A DNA stretch of 64,000 nucleotides from Candidatus Endomicrobiellum calonymphae. Its GTDB lineage: Bacteria; Elusimicrobiota; Endomicrobiia; Endomicrobiales; Endomicrobiaceae. Shown in pieces: positions 43,168-53,910 of this stretch. The stretch lies in the NCBI GenBank assembly GCA_031269945.1, contig JAISYK010000007.1, positions 1 to 64,000 on the forward strand, given 5' to 3'. The notes below the pieces were generated by a model. The model worked only from the letters and a program-made list of their open reading frames with translations, had not been told where the DNA came from and searched no databases. Position 1 is the stretch's first letter. The number at the start of each line of letters is the position of its first letter. The translations under genes and the position numbers were made by a program.

Positions 43168-43579
43168 TGAGAAATTATATAAGTTTGACAGAAAATTTTG
43201 ACAAAAGATATTATGTAAAAACTATCAGAAAGCTTGTTTGCAATAGAAAATTTAAATTCTATCTTCTATCATCTATAAATTGTTTTGTCAATTGTGTTTC
43301 ATGCTTCAATGGGGTTATGCCGTTTCGATGTATGTCGTTGTTGGATTGTTTATCTATTATTTTTTGATTAACGTATCCACAAGTGTCGTCTATTCAGTAA
43401 CTGATTGCATAGGTCCTAATTCCGTTGTTGTGTTTGTTTTGCTTTAATACGATTAGAAAAGTTTGACGCTAAAAATTCTTGTATAATAGAGTTGTGTTTT
43501 GCAAAAGCTTAAGAGTTAAATAAAGTATCGAAGTAAATTATGCGTGTTGGTTGAAGGTGTTTATATAGGCTTGAGTTAA

Positions 43580-44470
43580 AAATTAAAAAAATTTAAAACC
43601 GCGATAAGAGACTTTGAAATAGAAACTTAATTTATGGGATATATCAATTAAGATATTTAGATTTAAGATCTTCTAAAGCTGTTTGTTATTGTAGGGTTCG
43701 AGAAATTTAGTTTAATAGGCAGAAAGATCTATTCTACTGTGTTTTTGGCGAGTATTCTATCAACATTTTTACATTTATCTAACGGCTTGTATGGCGCGGG
43801 GGTTGGTAAGTTAAGTGTACCTATAAAAGATGATCTTGTCTTGTAATAATGCTTTTTTATTAATGCGAAATAAAAATAATAAAAGAAATTCTTTCTGTTT
43901 TGAAAAAAAAATAAAAATGAAAATTATAGTTCGACTAATAAAATTTTAGTAATGTATTGCGAGAAATTGAATGTGAATGTGTTGTCAATTATAGTGTTGG
44001 AAAAGAAGCGTATCAGTATAAAATCTTCTGTTACACAACTTACTTACGTTCGTTGGGCTCAATAGGCAAGAGTCTTGTTGTCCAGGTGTGTGACGTTGCA
44101 AGAAAAATGGGGGGGGGATTTTATTATAAAACAAAGCTGAAAGTGTTAGGAAAGCTCTGTTTATTATGACGAATACAAAAAAGCAAAAAAGTCTAGGAGG
44201 CAAGTGTTATCGATAACGAAGGTAGAATTCTATGTTTTTACGGATGGTGATTTAGAAGATAATTTTTAGGCTTATAAAAGTGTGCTGAAAAATATGATGT
44301 CTGTTATGACTAAGAATCTAAAAGTTATATGCTGCTGGAAGGTGGAGTAGATTTAGAAGTGGTGATAATTTTAAAAAAATACGATATAGAATAATACCTA
44401 GGTTGTGTAGGGTAAAAGCAGTGAGTTTTTAATTATTTTAGATCGAGAGGATTTGTTAGCATAAGGTTTT
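43580..44470 (+). pseudogene. kdsD: kdsD (arabinose-5-phosphate isomerase, SIS + CBS) remnant
   Basis: FEKFSLIGRKIYSTVF, FLHLSNGLYG, VVNYSVGKEAYQYKI, VIDNEGRIL, VLKNMMSVMTKNLKVI in order with stops/frameshifts. Confidence 0.82.
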
Positions 44471-44551
44471 CTTGATTAATGTTGATGTTGTTTAACAATG
44501 TGAGACTTATTGTTAAAGTAGAAATGAAATGGGTGGGGAGGAAAGTTAAGT

Positions 44552-45352
44552 ATGGAAATAGCAATTGAAAGTGCATTTGAGAAAAAAGGTCTCCCTGCGG
44601 GTATTTGGACTAAGTGTAAAAAGTGTGATAATGTTCTCTTGCAGAGGGATTTTGAGGAAAATTTCATGGTGTGCACTGAATGTGGTTATTATGCGAGACT
44701 TAATGCAAGCAAAAGAATTGAATTTATTGTTGATAAAGGGAGCTTTAAAGAGATTAACGCGAATATTAGATCTGTAAATTTTTTAGATTTTCCGGAATAT
44801 TCGGACAAGGTAGAGAACTATAAAATAAATGATGCTGTTGTTACAGGCGAAGCGAAAGTGAATGGATATAGCATTGTGATTGCGGTTATGGATTTTGGGT
44901 TCATGGGTGGTAGTATGGGATCTGTTGTGGGTGAAAAAATAGTAAGAGCTATAGAGCGGGCTTTGAAAAAAAAATATCATGTAATTATAGTTTCTGCATC
45001 AGGTGGAGCAAGAATGCAGGAAGGAATAGTATCTCTCATGCAAATGGGCAAAACTAGTGCAGCTCTTGCAAAACTTGCTAATAGAAGACTTGCGTTCATT
45101 TCTATTTTAACAGACCCTACTACTGGTGGAGTTGCTGCAAGCTATGCCATGCTTGGGGATATAAACATTTCAGAACCGAAAGCTTTGATAGGTTTTGCTG
45201 GGCCTAGAGTTATTGAGCAAACTATAAGACAACAACTTCCTGAAGATTTTCAGTTTTCTGAGTTTTTGGAAAAGCATGGGATGATTGATATTGTTGTAGA
45301 AAGAAAGAATATGAAAGATGTTCTTACCAAAATATTGAAATTTTTACAATAA
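44552..45352 (+). CDS. accD: Acetyl-CoA carboxylase carboxyltransferase subunit beta
   Basis: CKKCDNVLLQRDFEENFMVCTECGYYARL, SASGGARMQEGIVSLMQMGKTSAAL, DPTTGGVAASYAMLGDI. Confidence 0.97.
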   Translation: MEIAIESAFEKKGLPAGIWTKCKKCDNVLLQRDFEENFMVCTECGYYARLNASKRIEFIVDKGSFKEINANIRSVNFLDFPEYSDKVENYKINDAVVTGEAKVNGYSIVIAVMDFGFMGGSMGSVVGEKIVRAIERALKKKYHVIIVSASGGARMQEGIVSLMQMGKTSAALAKLANRRLAFISILTDPTTGGVAASYAMLGDINISEPKALIGFAGPRVIEQTIRQQLPEDFQFSEFLEKHGMIDIVVERKNMKDVLTKILKFLQ

Positions 45353-45355
45353 ATA

Positions 45356-46627
45356 ATGAATAATGTTTTTGAGGCTCTAGAAGAATATAAAGGAATGGTG
45401 CCAGGACTTTCGAGAATAGGGAAATTTCTTGAAAGTGTGGGTAATCCTCAGGTTGAGTTGAAAGTGATTCATATTGCAGGAACTAACGGAAAAGGATCAA
45501 CAGCGGCTTTTATATCTGGTATTTGTAGAGCAGGTGGATATAAAACAGCTTTGTACACATCCCCTCATTTAATTAATATTACTGAGAGAATTAAGGTCAA
45601 TGATACAGAAATATCCAGAGAAAGTTTTGATTATTTATCAAAAAAATATTTGGCAACAGCATTAAAATATGAACTTTCATATTTCGAATATTTAACTTCG
45701 TTGGCTTTTATATATTTTGCTGATTTAAAGGTTGATATTGCTGTAATTGAGACAGGTCTTGGTGGCCGTTTTGATGCAACAAATGTTATAGAAAAGCCGT
45801 TAATGTGCGTAATAACATCCATTTCAATGGAGCATCAGGAAATATTGGGTAATAATGTCAAAAAAATAGCTTTTGAAAAAGCTGGAATAATAAAAAAAGG
45901 TTCTTATGTCATTTGTGGTAAGTTGCCATCTAAAGCTGTTGATATAGTTGAAAACAAATCGATTCCGTATCTGTATGGAAGAGATTTTAGAAGTGTTGGT
46001 AGCAACAAGAATAAAAATAAAGGTATGGAATGTGGGCAAGAATTTGATTATACAAGTGCAGGTACTAAACTAACGAATATTAGAATACGACTTTTAGGTG
46101 ATCATCAACTCATTAATGCAGCAGTTGCGATTTTTGCTACGGAGCTTTTAAATAGAAAAGGGTACTTTTTAAGTGAGGCTAATATAAGGACAGGACTGCA
46201 TAGTGCAGTTTGGCTAGGAAGATTTGATATAAGGAGAGTTGTTTGGAAGGGCAAAAGTTTTAAGTTAATTATAGACGGTGCACATAATATTGAAGGTATT
46301 AATGCCTTTTTCAGAACATTTGAGCAACTTGATTTTTCGAGTCAAAAAAGGATTTTTATTTTTGGCATTATGAAAGAAAAAAAATATAAGCATATGATAA
46401 AAAAGGTAGCTTTTTTTGCAAAGAAAATAATATTATTGAAGCTGGATAATAGTAGGGCTTTGGGTTATGAAATTTTAAAACGAGAGTTTTCAAAATATAT
46501 AAAACGTAATAAAATCTTTACAGTAAATTTAGTGGAAGATGCTTTTGATACAATAGAAAGTGATGAAGTGGTTGCTGCAGTAGGTTCTCTTTATCTCTCA
46601 GGTGAACTTTTGAGGTGTATCGGATAA
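45356..46627 (+). CDS. folC: Bifunctional folylpolyglutamate synthase/dihydrofolate synthase
   Basis: IHIAGTNGKGSTAAFI, LYTSPHLINITERIKVN, ETGLGGRFDATNVI. Confidence 0.95.
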   Translation: MNNVFEALEEYKGMVPGLSRIGKFLESVGNPQVELKVIHIAGTNGKGSTAAFISGICRAGGYKTALYTSPHLINITERIKVNDTEISRESFDYLSKKYLATALKYELSYFEYLTSLAFIYFADLKVDIAVIETGLGGRFDATNVIEKPLMCVITSISMEHQEILGNNVKKIAFEKAGIIKKGSYVICGKLPSKAVDIVENKSIPYLYGRDFRSVGSNKNKNKGMECGQEFDYTSAGTKLTNIRIRLLGDHQLINAAVAIFATELLNRKGYFLSEANIRTGLHSAVWLGRFDIRRVVWKGKSFKLIIDGAHNIEGINAFFRTFEQLDFSSQKRIFIFGIMKEKKYKHMIKKVAFFAKKIILLKLDNSRALGYEILKREFSKYIKRNKIFTVNLVEDAFDTIESDEVVAAVGSLYLSGELLRCIG

Positions 46628-46711
46628 AGTTTAAGTGAAATGTAAGCATTTTTAATTTTTAAGTGTCAAGAGGCGTTTAACAATGGATAAAATAAAAATG
46701 GTGTATGTATT

Positions 46712-48907
46712 ATGCGTATTGCGTGTATGGCCGCTAATAATAACTTTAAAATGGATAAATCATTGTCTAAATCCAGTAAAATAATCGCCTTTATCACATT
46801 GTTGTTGTCTTTGCTGCTATTAAGTGTGGGTGTTTTTGCTTTTGAGATTGATGTAACTGCGGATGGCCTTGAATACAGCGACAAGCGAGGAGATAATTTT
46901 TCGGCAAAAGGAAATGTTGTTGTTAGGTGGAAAGATAAAAAATTGCATGCCGACTATGTTGAATTTTTTCTTGCAGAAAAAATTGTAAGTGCTTATGGTA
47001 ATGTTAAAATTGAAGAATCTAAGAGTGGTGTAATTTATGCGGATAGTGCTACGTATAACTATGATGAAGAAAGCGGCAATATGAAAAGAATTTTTGGATA
47101 TTCTTCCAATGTGTTTATACGAGTAGGGTATATTGAAGGAACTGGCAATAACATGAATACGTGTAATATGAATAATATAAAATTTTCATATTGTGATTTA
47201 GATAATCCTCATATTTATTTTAAAGCAAAAAGAGGAAAAATTGTATTAAATGAAAGAGTGACTATTTATAATGCAATTCTTTATATCAATAAGGTCCCAG
47301 TATTCTATGTGCCTATACACACGAAATTTTTAAATGAAAAAGTTTTTTTTTCCAAATTGAAAGTAAATAACGTGTTTTTCCGTGATGAAAAAGGATTATC
47401 TTCAAAAACAACGCTTTCATATCCGTTAGCTGAGTTTTTAACTAGTAAGATTATATTTACCCCATTTAGAAAAGCAACAGCTATCTGGGCTGGATCGTTG
47501 AAGTATAAAACTAGGGATGCACTAGGAATTATTCATGCTTATCATGATGCCGATGACAACAAGTTATTGTCTAAGGTGAACCTTGTCTATATCAGTATCA
47601 TAAATGATGATTGGATCGTGAGATCTAAAATGGTTGCATATTTTAATTCCCATAATTTAAATTTGAGTAATTATGAAGTTTATAGACATTTTTACATAGC
47701 TATGACTAGACAAAAAAATGATTCGAATTTAAGTATTGGATTTGGGTTACCGCAACATAATTCGCAAAGTTCTTATGAAGAAAAACTTGTTGTAAGTTCT
47801 ATTAGTAATATCGATGATATTAGATCAGCAGATGGTTATAAAAAAGTACTTTTAATACGCCCTAAAATAAATTTTACATATTATCCTAGGAATATTTTTT
47901 GGGGAATAATGCACAAGTTTAATTTTATGTACGATAGTATTTTAAATGAGAATTATTATAATGATCGTTTTTACTACTGGTGCAATGATGTTGAATCTGA
48001 ATATGCTAGTGGATATAATCTGTATAGTGAAGAGACAATTAACGATAATGTGTGCTTAGGATATATTCTGACAAAAAATTTTAATTTTTGGAAAAGATTT
48101 ACGTTAAAACCTACTTTAGAGATGTTGGGAAATTGTAAAATCAAGTTGAGACAAGATGCTTATAGTGCTTTTGCTATAAGATGTGCGGGATGTTTAAATT
48201 TAAGATTTAGGGTTACAGACTGGATGGACTTGGACTTTAATTATTGTTTAAAAAAAGTGAAAAATAAAGAGAATTTTTTTGATATTATAAGTCATTTGAC
48301 TGCTAGTAATTGCGGTTATGATGGATTTTCTTTAGTAAATTATATTTATATTGGGAATATGACCGTAATCAAAAATTTTTTTTCGTGTAAGGAAAAAGAA
48401 GCACCATTACTCACAGAAATAACATGGAATCCTAAAAGTTTTATAATTGCATATGTGAAACAGTCTCAATTGTTATGTCCATTTAAAACTGATTATTTTC
48501 AGTTTTGTTCTAAAATTGGGGAATTAAATAAATCTTATTTAAATTTTAATGTTTTTTACAAAGATAGCGAGAATAGTAGGATTGGTAGTATATGGGGGCT
48601 TGGATTTTGGCTTGGTCGCAGATTGAGGTTTGATTATAACATGATGATAGTGAATAAAAATAAATCTTCTATTGATCCATTGCACTTTGAGATTAATGGG
48701 TTTGAGTTTAAAATTTTCAAGAGCTTGCATTGTTATAATTTCGATATACTTTTTAGGACGACAAAAAACTCTTCTGGTTTCTTGAAACTGAATGTATTTT
48801 TCAAGTTTAGTACCAAAACAACAAATGTATTTTTTAACGAAGAAAAACAAAGAGTAGGAAGTTATTTCAAAGATTTTGAAGGGATTCCAAAGTTGTGGCT
48901 TTATTGA
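46712..48907 (+). CDS. lptD: LptD/OstA-like LPS-assembly outer membrane protein
   Basis: Signal-like N-terminus, EIDVTADGLEYSDKRGDNFSAKGNVVVRWKDKKLHADYVEFF (OstA-like), NAILYINKVPVFYVPIHTKF, long beta-barrel-like C-terminus; uninterrupted 731 aa. Confidence 0.8.
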   Translation: MRIACMAANNNFKMDKSLSKSSKIIAFITLLLSLLLLSVGVFAFEIDVTADGLEYSDKRGDNFSAKGNVVVRWKDKKLHADYVEFFLAEKIVSAYGNVKIEESKSGVIYADSATYNYDEESGNMKRIFGYSSNVFIRVGYIEGTGNNMNTCNMNNIKFSYCDLDNPHIYFKAKRGKIVLNERVTIYNAILYINKVPVFYVPIHTKFLNEKVFFSKLKVNNVFFRDEKGLSSKTTLSYPLAEFLTSKIIFTPFRKATAIWAGSLKYKTRDALGIIHAYHDADDNKLLSKVNLVYISIINDDWIVRSKMVAYFNSHNLNLSNYEVYRHFYIAMTRQKNDSNLSIGFGLPQHNSQSSYEEKLVVSSISNIDDIRSADGYKKVLLIRPKINFTYYPRNIFWGIMHKFNFMYDSILNENYYNDRFYYWCNDVESEYASGYNLYSEETINDNVCLGYILTKNFNFWKRFTLKPTLEMLGNCKIKLRQDAYSAFAIRCAGCLNLRFRVTDWMDLDFNYCLKKVKNKENFFDIISHLTASNCGYDGFSLVNYIYIGNMTVIKNFFSCKEKEAPLLTEITWNPKSFIIAYVKQSQLLCPFKTDYFQFCSKIGELNKSYLNFNVFYKDSENSRIGSIWGLGFWLGRRLRFDYNMMIVNKNKSSIDPLHFEINGFEFKIFKSLHCYNFDILFRTTKNSSGFLKLNVFFKFSTKTTNVFFNEEKQRVGSYFKDFEGIPKLWLY

Positions 48908-49139
48908 TAAACTACAAAGTTATAAATTACAATTTTTGTAGTAAAATTTGCTTGCGATATTTTACTGTGCGTAAGGTGTGTTAATTTAAGATTTTATTAT
49001 TAAATAAATCAAAGTTAGTGGCAGTATATTGTTGTGTTTGACGTACCGAAGTAGAGGTGGTAATAATAAATAGAAAATCAAATAAGTAAAATTTTAATTA
49101 GTGAAGGAAGATTAGTTTTGTTTTGGTGTTTTAAAATAT

Positions 49140-49227
49140 GGAGAAGTGGCCGAGTTGGTTTAAGGCGTCAGTCTCGAAAACTGATATATGGAAACCCGTA
49201 TCGAGGGTTCAAATCCCTCCTTCTCCG
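49140..49227 (+). tRNA. tRNA-Ser (CGA anticodon)
   Basis: GGAGAAG...CTTCTCC acceptor, anticodon loop CTCGAAA, long variable arm, GGGTTCAAATCCC T-arm. Confidence 0.94.
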
Positions 49228-49336
49228 ATTTATTTTTTACTTATTGTATTGAAGTAAGATTATGGGTAGGTTCATTTTAAGACGCGATTTTACTAAATTG
49301 ATGAAACGGTCGAAATGTGTAATATATACCTCGAAT

Positions 49337-49849
49337 ATGACTAAAGAGATCTCGGCAGTTTATCCTGGAAGTTTTGATCCCCCTACTAACGGACATTTAG
49401 ATATTGTGTCTAGAGCTTCTTGTCTGTTCCCGAAAGTGATAGTTGCGATAACGGAAAATGTGTCTAAGAAGCATATTTTTTCATTGGGTAAGCGCATTAA
49501 TTTGTTCCAAAAAATTACGAAAAATTTTGAAAATGTAAAGGTGACGTCTTTTTCGGGTCTTCTAGCAGATTATCTCGGGCAAATCAGTTCTTTTATTTTA
49601 ATAAGAGGATTAAGAGCTCTTTCCGATTTTGAATATGAGTTTCAAATGGCATTAATGAACAGAAAATTGAACAGAAAAATCGAAACAATATTTCTAATGA
49701 CTGATCAGGCTTACACGTTTATTTCATCTAATATGATTAAAGAAATTGCAATGCTCAGAGGCAATATTAGCGATTTCGTACCTGCTTGCGTAGAAAGAGA
49801 GCTAAAAAAATATGTAGCTGATTTATCAGGGAAAAATTGTAAAAAATAG
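49337..49849 (+). CDS. coaD: Phosphopantetheine adenylyltransferase
   Basis: ISAVYPGSFDPPTNGHLDIVSRA, LIRGLRALSDFEYEFQMALMNRKLN; ORF track start 49262. Confidence 0.95.
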   Translation: MTKEISAVYPGSFDPPTNGHLDIVSRASCLFPKVIVAITENVSKKHIFSLGKRINLFQKITKNFENVKVTSFSGLLADYLGQISSFILIRGLRALSDFEYEFQMALMNRKLNRKIETIFLMTDQAYTFISSNMIKEIAMLRGNISDFVPACVERELKKYVADLSGKNCKK

Positions 49850-49997
49850 TGAATGTGTTGTATATGTATGGGGTATTTATGGCAATATAAAATATTATAT
49901 AAAGCTTAGGCATATCGGTAGGTGTGGTGGTTAATAAATGGATATGTAATTAAGTATTTGAAATTTGTCTTTAATGTAATTGGAGTGAGTTATAGCA

Positions 49998-50648
49998 GTG
50001 ATATCTTTCATATTAGGGTTGGTTTCGATTTTTTGTGCAGGGTTTATATTGGGAAGTATAATATACAAAACATATTTTGTTAAACTTCTTTCTGCTTTTG
50101 CCTTTGTTTTTCTTTTTTGTAAGTTTTCTTTTTCATTTCAGTTTATTATATTTGCCTTACTCATATTTTTGTTAATTTACGTTTCAGTAATAGATTACTT
50201 TTATAAAATAATACCTGTTATATTCCCGACTTTTTTAATTGTTTTTGGTATTTTTTCAAGTTTTGTAAATTCAATTTTGGGTGGAATATGGTTGTTGAGG
50301 TTTATAAATTCCTTTCTAGGTGCTATTATGGGTGGAGGAGTGTTGTTCATCGTGAGAATATCAGGGTGGCTTATTTATAAAAAAGAAACTATGGGTTTGG
50401 GGGATGTCAAACTTATGGTAGCTGTTGGAACGTTTATAGGATGTGAAAAAGTTTTGCTTGCTCTATTTATTGCGGTACTTTTTGGTAGTATAACGGGGTT
50501 AGTGTTTATAATTTTTAAAAAAATTAAAAAAAATGGATATATCCCTTTTGGCCCGTTTTTATCGGTCGCGTCTTTTATAGTTTTGTTTATTCCTAAACTT
50601 TCTTCATTTTTTAATGTGCCTTTTATATGGGAGAAATGTATTTTATAA
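49998..50648 (+). CDS. Prepilin peptidase, A24 family (catalytic domain)
   Basis: Polytopic; YVSVIDYFYKIIP and GLGDVKLMVAVGTFIG aspartate motifs. Confidence 0.85.
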   Translation: MISFILGLVSIFCAGFILGSIIYKTYFVKLLSAFAFVFLFCKFSFSFQFIIFALLIFLLIYVSVIDYFYKIIPVIFPTFLIVFGIFSSFVNSILGGIWLLRFINSFLGAIMGGGVLFIVRISGWLIYKKETMGLGDVKLMVAVGTFIGCEKVLLALFIAVLFGSITGLVFIIFKKIKKNGYIPFGPFLSVASFIVLFIPKLSSFFNVPFIWEKCIL

Positions 50649-50780
50649 GAGCATAGAAATAATGTGCGTAAATATTTAAAGCGGTTTCGTTGAGTAATAG
50701 TAATTCAATTTTTATTTGACAATAAGCTAAAATTGTTGTAGAATCGCTCGTGGGCAACAAGGCGGAGGGTGGTAGGGGTT

Positions 50781-51830
50781 ATGGCGTATAAGATTAGTCT
50801 TATTCCAGGTGATGGTATAGGGCCTGAAATTGCTGAAATTACGATGAAGGTTGTCGAAGCAACAGGAGTAAAAGTTGATTGGGAGGTAGTGCGAGCAGGT
50901 GTTGAGATAATGGCGAAGGAAGGAACGCCTCTGCCTTTAGGTGCTTTGGAATCTATAAGAAGAAATAGGGTGGCCCTGAAAGCTCCAATAACAACTCCCA
51001 TAGGTACGGGATTTCGTTCTGTGAACGTTGCCATAAGGAAGGAGCTTGATTTATTTGTCTGTCTTAGGCCTTGCAAAATTTATAATGGTGTACGGTCAAG
51101 GTATGAAAATGTAGATTTAGTCATTGTAAGAGAAAATACGGAGGATTTGTATGCAGGTGTTGAGTATCCGCAGAATTCTAAGGAATCTCAAGAGATAATC
51201 AGGCTTTCAAATAGCAAAATAAGAGAGTGTTCCGCAATATCGATAAAGTCCATTTCTGCTTTTGCTACAGAGAGAGTTGTTCGTTACGCTTTTGAATACG
51301 CACTAAGATGCAATAGAAAAAAAGTTACTGCTGTTACAAAAGCTAATATAATGAAATGTACCGACGGGTTATTTTACGAGACAGCAAGAAGGATTGCGAG
51401 AAATTATGAAGATAAGATTGGATATGAAGAAAGATTGATTGATAATATGTGTCTGCAGCTTGTTCAGAAACCAGAACTTTATGACGTTATAGTGGTTCCG
51501 AATCTTTATGGGGATATTCTTTCAGACTTATGCGCCGGGCTTGTTGGGGGATTAGGTGTTGCACCTGGAGCAAATTTGGGAAACGATATTGCAGTTTTTG
51601 AAGCAGTTCACGGTTCTGCTCCTAAGTATAAAGGATTGAATAAAGTAAATCCGGTGGCTTTAATTCTCTCTGCAAAGCTTATGCTTGAGTATTTAGGGGA
51701 AACAAATGCTGCATCAAGACTTGAGCAAGCAGTATCAGATGTCATAATGGAAAAAAGGTGTGTTACTTATGATTTGGGTGGTACTGCCGGAACAAAAGAA
51801 ATGGGTCAAGCAATAATTGAGAAGCTCTGA
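50781..51830 (+). CDS. NAD-dependent isocitrate/isopropylmalate dehydrogenase family protein
   Basis: [77 protein letters not shown]. Confidence 0.93.
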   Translation: MAYKISLIPGDGIGPEIAEITMKVVEATGVKVDWEVVRAGVEIMAKEGTPLPLGALESIRRNRVALKAPITTPIGTGFRSVNVAIRKELDLFVCLRPCKIYNGVRSRYENVDLVIVRENTEDLYAGVEYPQNSKESQEIIRLSNSKIRECSAISIKSISAFATERVVRYAFEYALRCNRKKVTAVTKANIMKCTDGLFYETARRIARNYEDKIGYEERLIDNMCLQLVQKPELYDVIVVPNLYGDILSDLCAGLVGGLGVAPGANLGNDIAVFEAVHGSAPKYKGLNKVNPVALILSAKLMLEYLGETNAASRLEQAVSDVIMEKRCVTYDLGGTAGTKEMGQAIIEKL

Positions 51831-52021
51831 GTTGTGTTATAGGTAGGTGCCCATGTGTATGTTAAGTTATATGTAGGGAAGGAAGTTGCTGGCGTTGGAG
51901 AACAAATTTGAAGTGGAATGATTATTGATATTTGTGATCTGTGGATAGTTGTGTAGTATGTGATGTGCTTTATAAGCACTAAATAAAGTGTAATAATGTT
52001 AATATAAAGAAGTTTTGTCAT

Positions 52022-53233
52022 ATGAAAATATTGGTAGTTAATTGTGGATCATCGTCAGTTAAGTATACTTTGTTTGAGATGGCGAGCGAAAAAAGGATTG
52101 CTTGGGGCGTGATTGAATGTATTGGTCTTCTTGAATCACATTACAAAAGGCAAAATATCAATACTCATGAGCAAAAAGATTGTGTAAAGGTTGCAGACCA
52201 TAAAGAAGCTATTGAGATTATAATTAAAGATCTTTTTGATAAAAAAATTGGCGTTGTTGTGGATGCAAGCGAAATTGCTGTTGTTGGGCATAGAGTGGCA
52301 CATGGTGGAATCAAATTTTTAAAGTCAGTTTTAGTCACTGAAAAAGTGAAAAAAGATTTAAAAGAATATTTTGCGATAGCACCTTTACATAATCCTGCCA
52401 ATTATGCTGGGATTCTTGCCATAGAGAAGATGCTTCCTGGAATTCCATCAGTTTTAGTTTTTGATACGGCTTTCCATCAGACAATGCCTGATTATGCCTA
52501 TATGTATGCCATTCCATATGAATATTACGAAAAAGATCATATAAGAAAGTACGGTTTTCATGGGACGTCACATAATTATGTCTCTCAAAGGGCGGCTGCG
52601 ATGTTTAGAAAATCCACGGATGAACTTAAGTTGATTACAGTTCACCTTGGAAATGGTAGTAGTATAGCAGCAATTGAAAGAGGGAAAGTTGTAGATACTT
52701 CAATGGGCTTTACTCCGCTTCAAGGAGTTGTTATGGGAACGAGGTGCGGCGATATAGATCCTGCAATTGTACCTTACATTTTAAGTACCTACCCTCAACA
52801 ATACAAAAATAGCAGCGAATTTTTAAATACTTTAATGAATAAGAAAAGTGGACTGTTGGGCATTTCGGGGCTTTCAGCTGATATGAGAATTATTGTCAAA
52901 GCGGTTGAGTCTGGGAATAAAAGGGCAAAACTTGCTTTTGAAGTGCTTTGCTATAGTGTAAAAAAATATATAAGTGCTTATTACGGAGTGTTAAATGGGA
53001 TTGACGGGTTGATTTTTACAGCTGGTATAGGTGAAAATTCTCCACTTGTTAGGGGAAGGATATGTGCCAATTTGCATGCTTTGGGAATTGAAGTGAGTTT
53101 AAAAAAAAACAATGTGAAATCAAGAAAAGAAAGATTAATTTCATCTTCAAAATCTAAAGTTAAAGTTATGGTAATTCCTACAGATGAAGAGTTGATGATT
53201 GCAAGAGAATCTAAGATTTGTATGTATGAGTAG
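52022..53233 (+). CDS. ackA: Acetate kinase
   Basis: [58 protein letters not shown]. Confidence 0.97.
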   Translation: MKILVVNCGSSSVKYTLFEMASEKRIAWGVIECIGLLESHYKRQNINTHEQKDCVKVADHKEAIEIIIKDLFDKKIGVVVDASEIAVVGHRVAHGGIKFLKSVLVTEKVKKDLKEYFAIAPLHNPANYAGILAIEKMLPGIPSVLVFDTAFHQTMPDYAYMYAIPYEYYEKDHIRKYGFHGTSHNYVSQRAAAMFRKSTDELKLITVHLGNGSSIAAIERGKVVDTSMGFTPLQGVVMGTRCGDIDPAIVPYILSTYPQQYKNSSEFLNTLMNKKSGLLGISGLSADMRIIVKAVESGNKRAKLAFEVLCYSVKKYISAYYGVLNGIDGLIFTAGIGENSPLVRGRICANLHALGIEVSLKKNNVKSRKERLISSSKSKVKVMVIPTDEELMIARESKICMYE

Positions 53234-53676
53234 AGAAAAAAATCCTGTTTTTCTAATTTGTAATTTTTTTATTAGATTATTTAAAAGGAGTGTTTATAAG
53301 AGATTGGTTTTATTGTTTGTATACTTAGAAGTGGACTATCGCTTTTTTTGTAGATCTACGCTTTCCTTTGGTTTGCATTTGAATTGTTACATGTACGATA
53401 AATTTAATGTGTTGAACACGTTGAGAAATTGTTGGGTAAAATTCTATAAAAATTGTTGTGTTTATGGCAATTGATTGATTTGTGTTTTTAAAATTTTTAG
53501 AATCAGCGGGCATGTTATTGAAGACAAAAACATAGAATGATTCGAGACGCTATGCATGGGTAATGGTTTTATGTCATATGGTATTGATGAAAAGAGACGT
53601 CGCGGATACTAATGAGTTTTATAATAGAAAGTTAGTAAAATTGTTTAATAAAAACAATTGGGGGGAAAGTAAAAAA

Positions 53677-53886
53677 ATGCCGAATCCAAAAAGAAAACAT
53701 ACTCCTCATAGAAGAGATTGTAGGAGATCGGCAAATTCAAAGCTTGATGTGCCGAATTTGAGCAAATGTCCGAGTTGTGATGTAGCAAAATTGCCGCATA
53801 AAGTATGTTCTAAATGTGGATTTTACAATGGAAAACTTGTGATAGCTAAAAAAATTAAAAAATCTGTTAAAACACCACGGCAGTGA
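53677..53886 (+). CDS. rpmF: 50S ribosomal protein L32
   Basis: MPNPKRKHTPHRRDCRRSANSKLDVPNLSKCPSCDVAKLPHKVCSKCGFYNGKLVI; ORF track begins upstream at 53563. Confidence 0.95.
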   Translation: MPNPKRKHTPHRRDCRRSANSKLDVPNLSKCPSCDVAKLPHKVCSKCGFYNGKLVIAKKIKKSVKTPRQ

Positions 53887-53910
53887 GTTATTAATGGGAG
53901 TTATTATAGA

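Noticed and set aside
43957-44169. 70-aa ORF as a stand-alone gene
   Set aside because: Contains the KdsD-like VVNYSVGKEAYQYKI fragment; part of the kdsD pseudogene.
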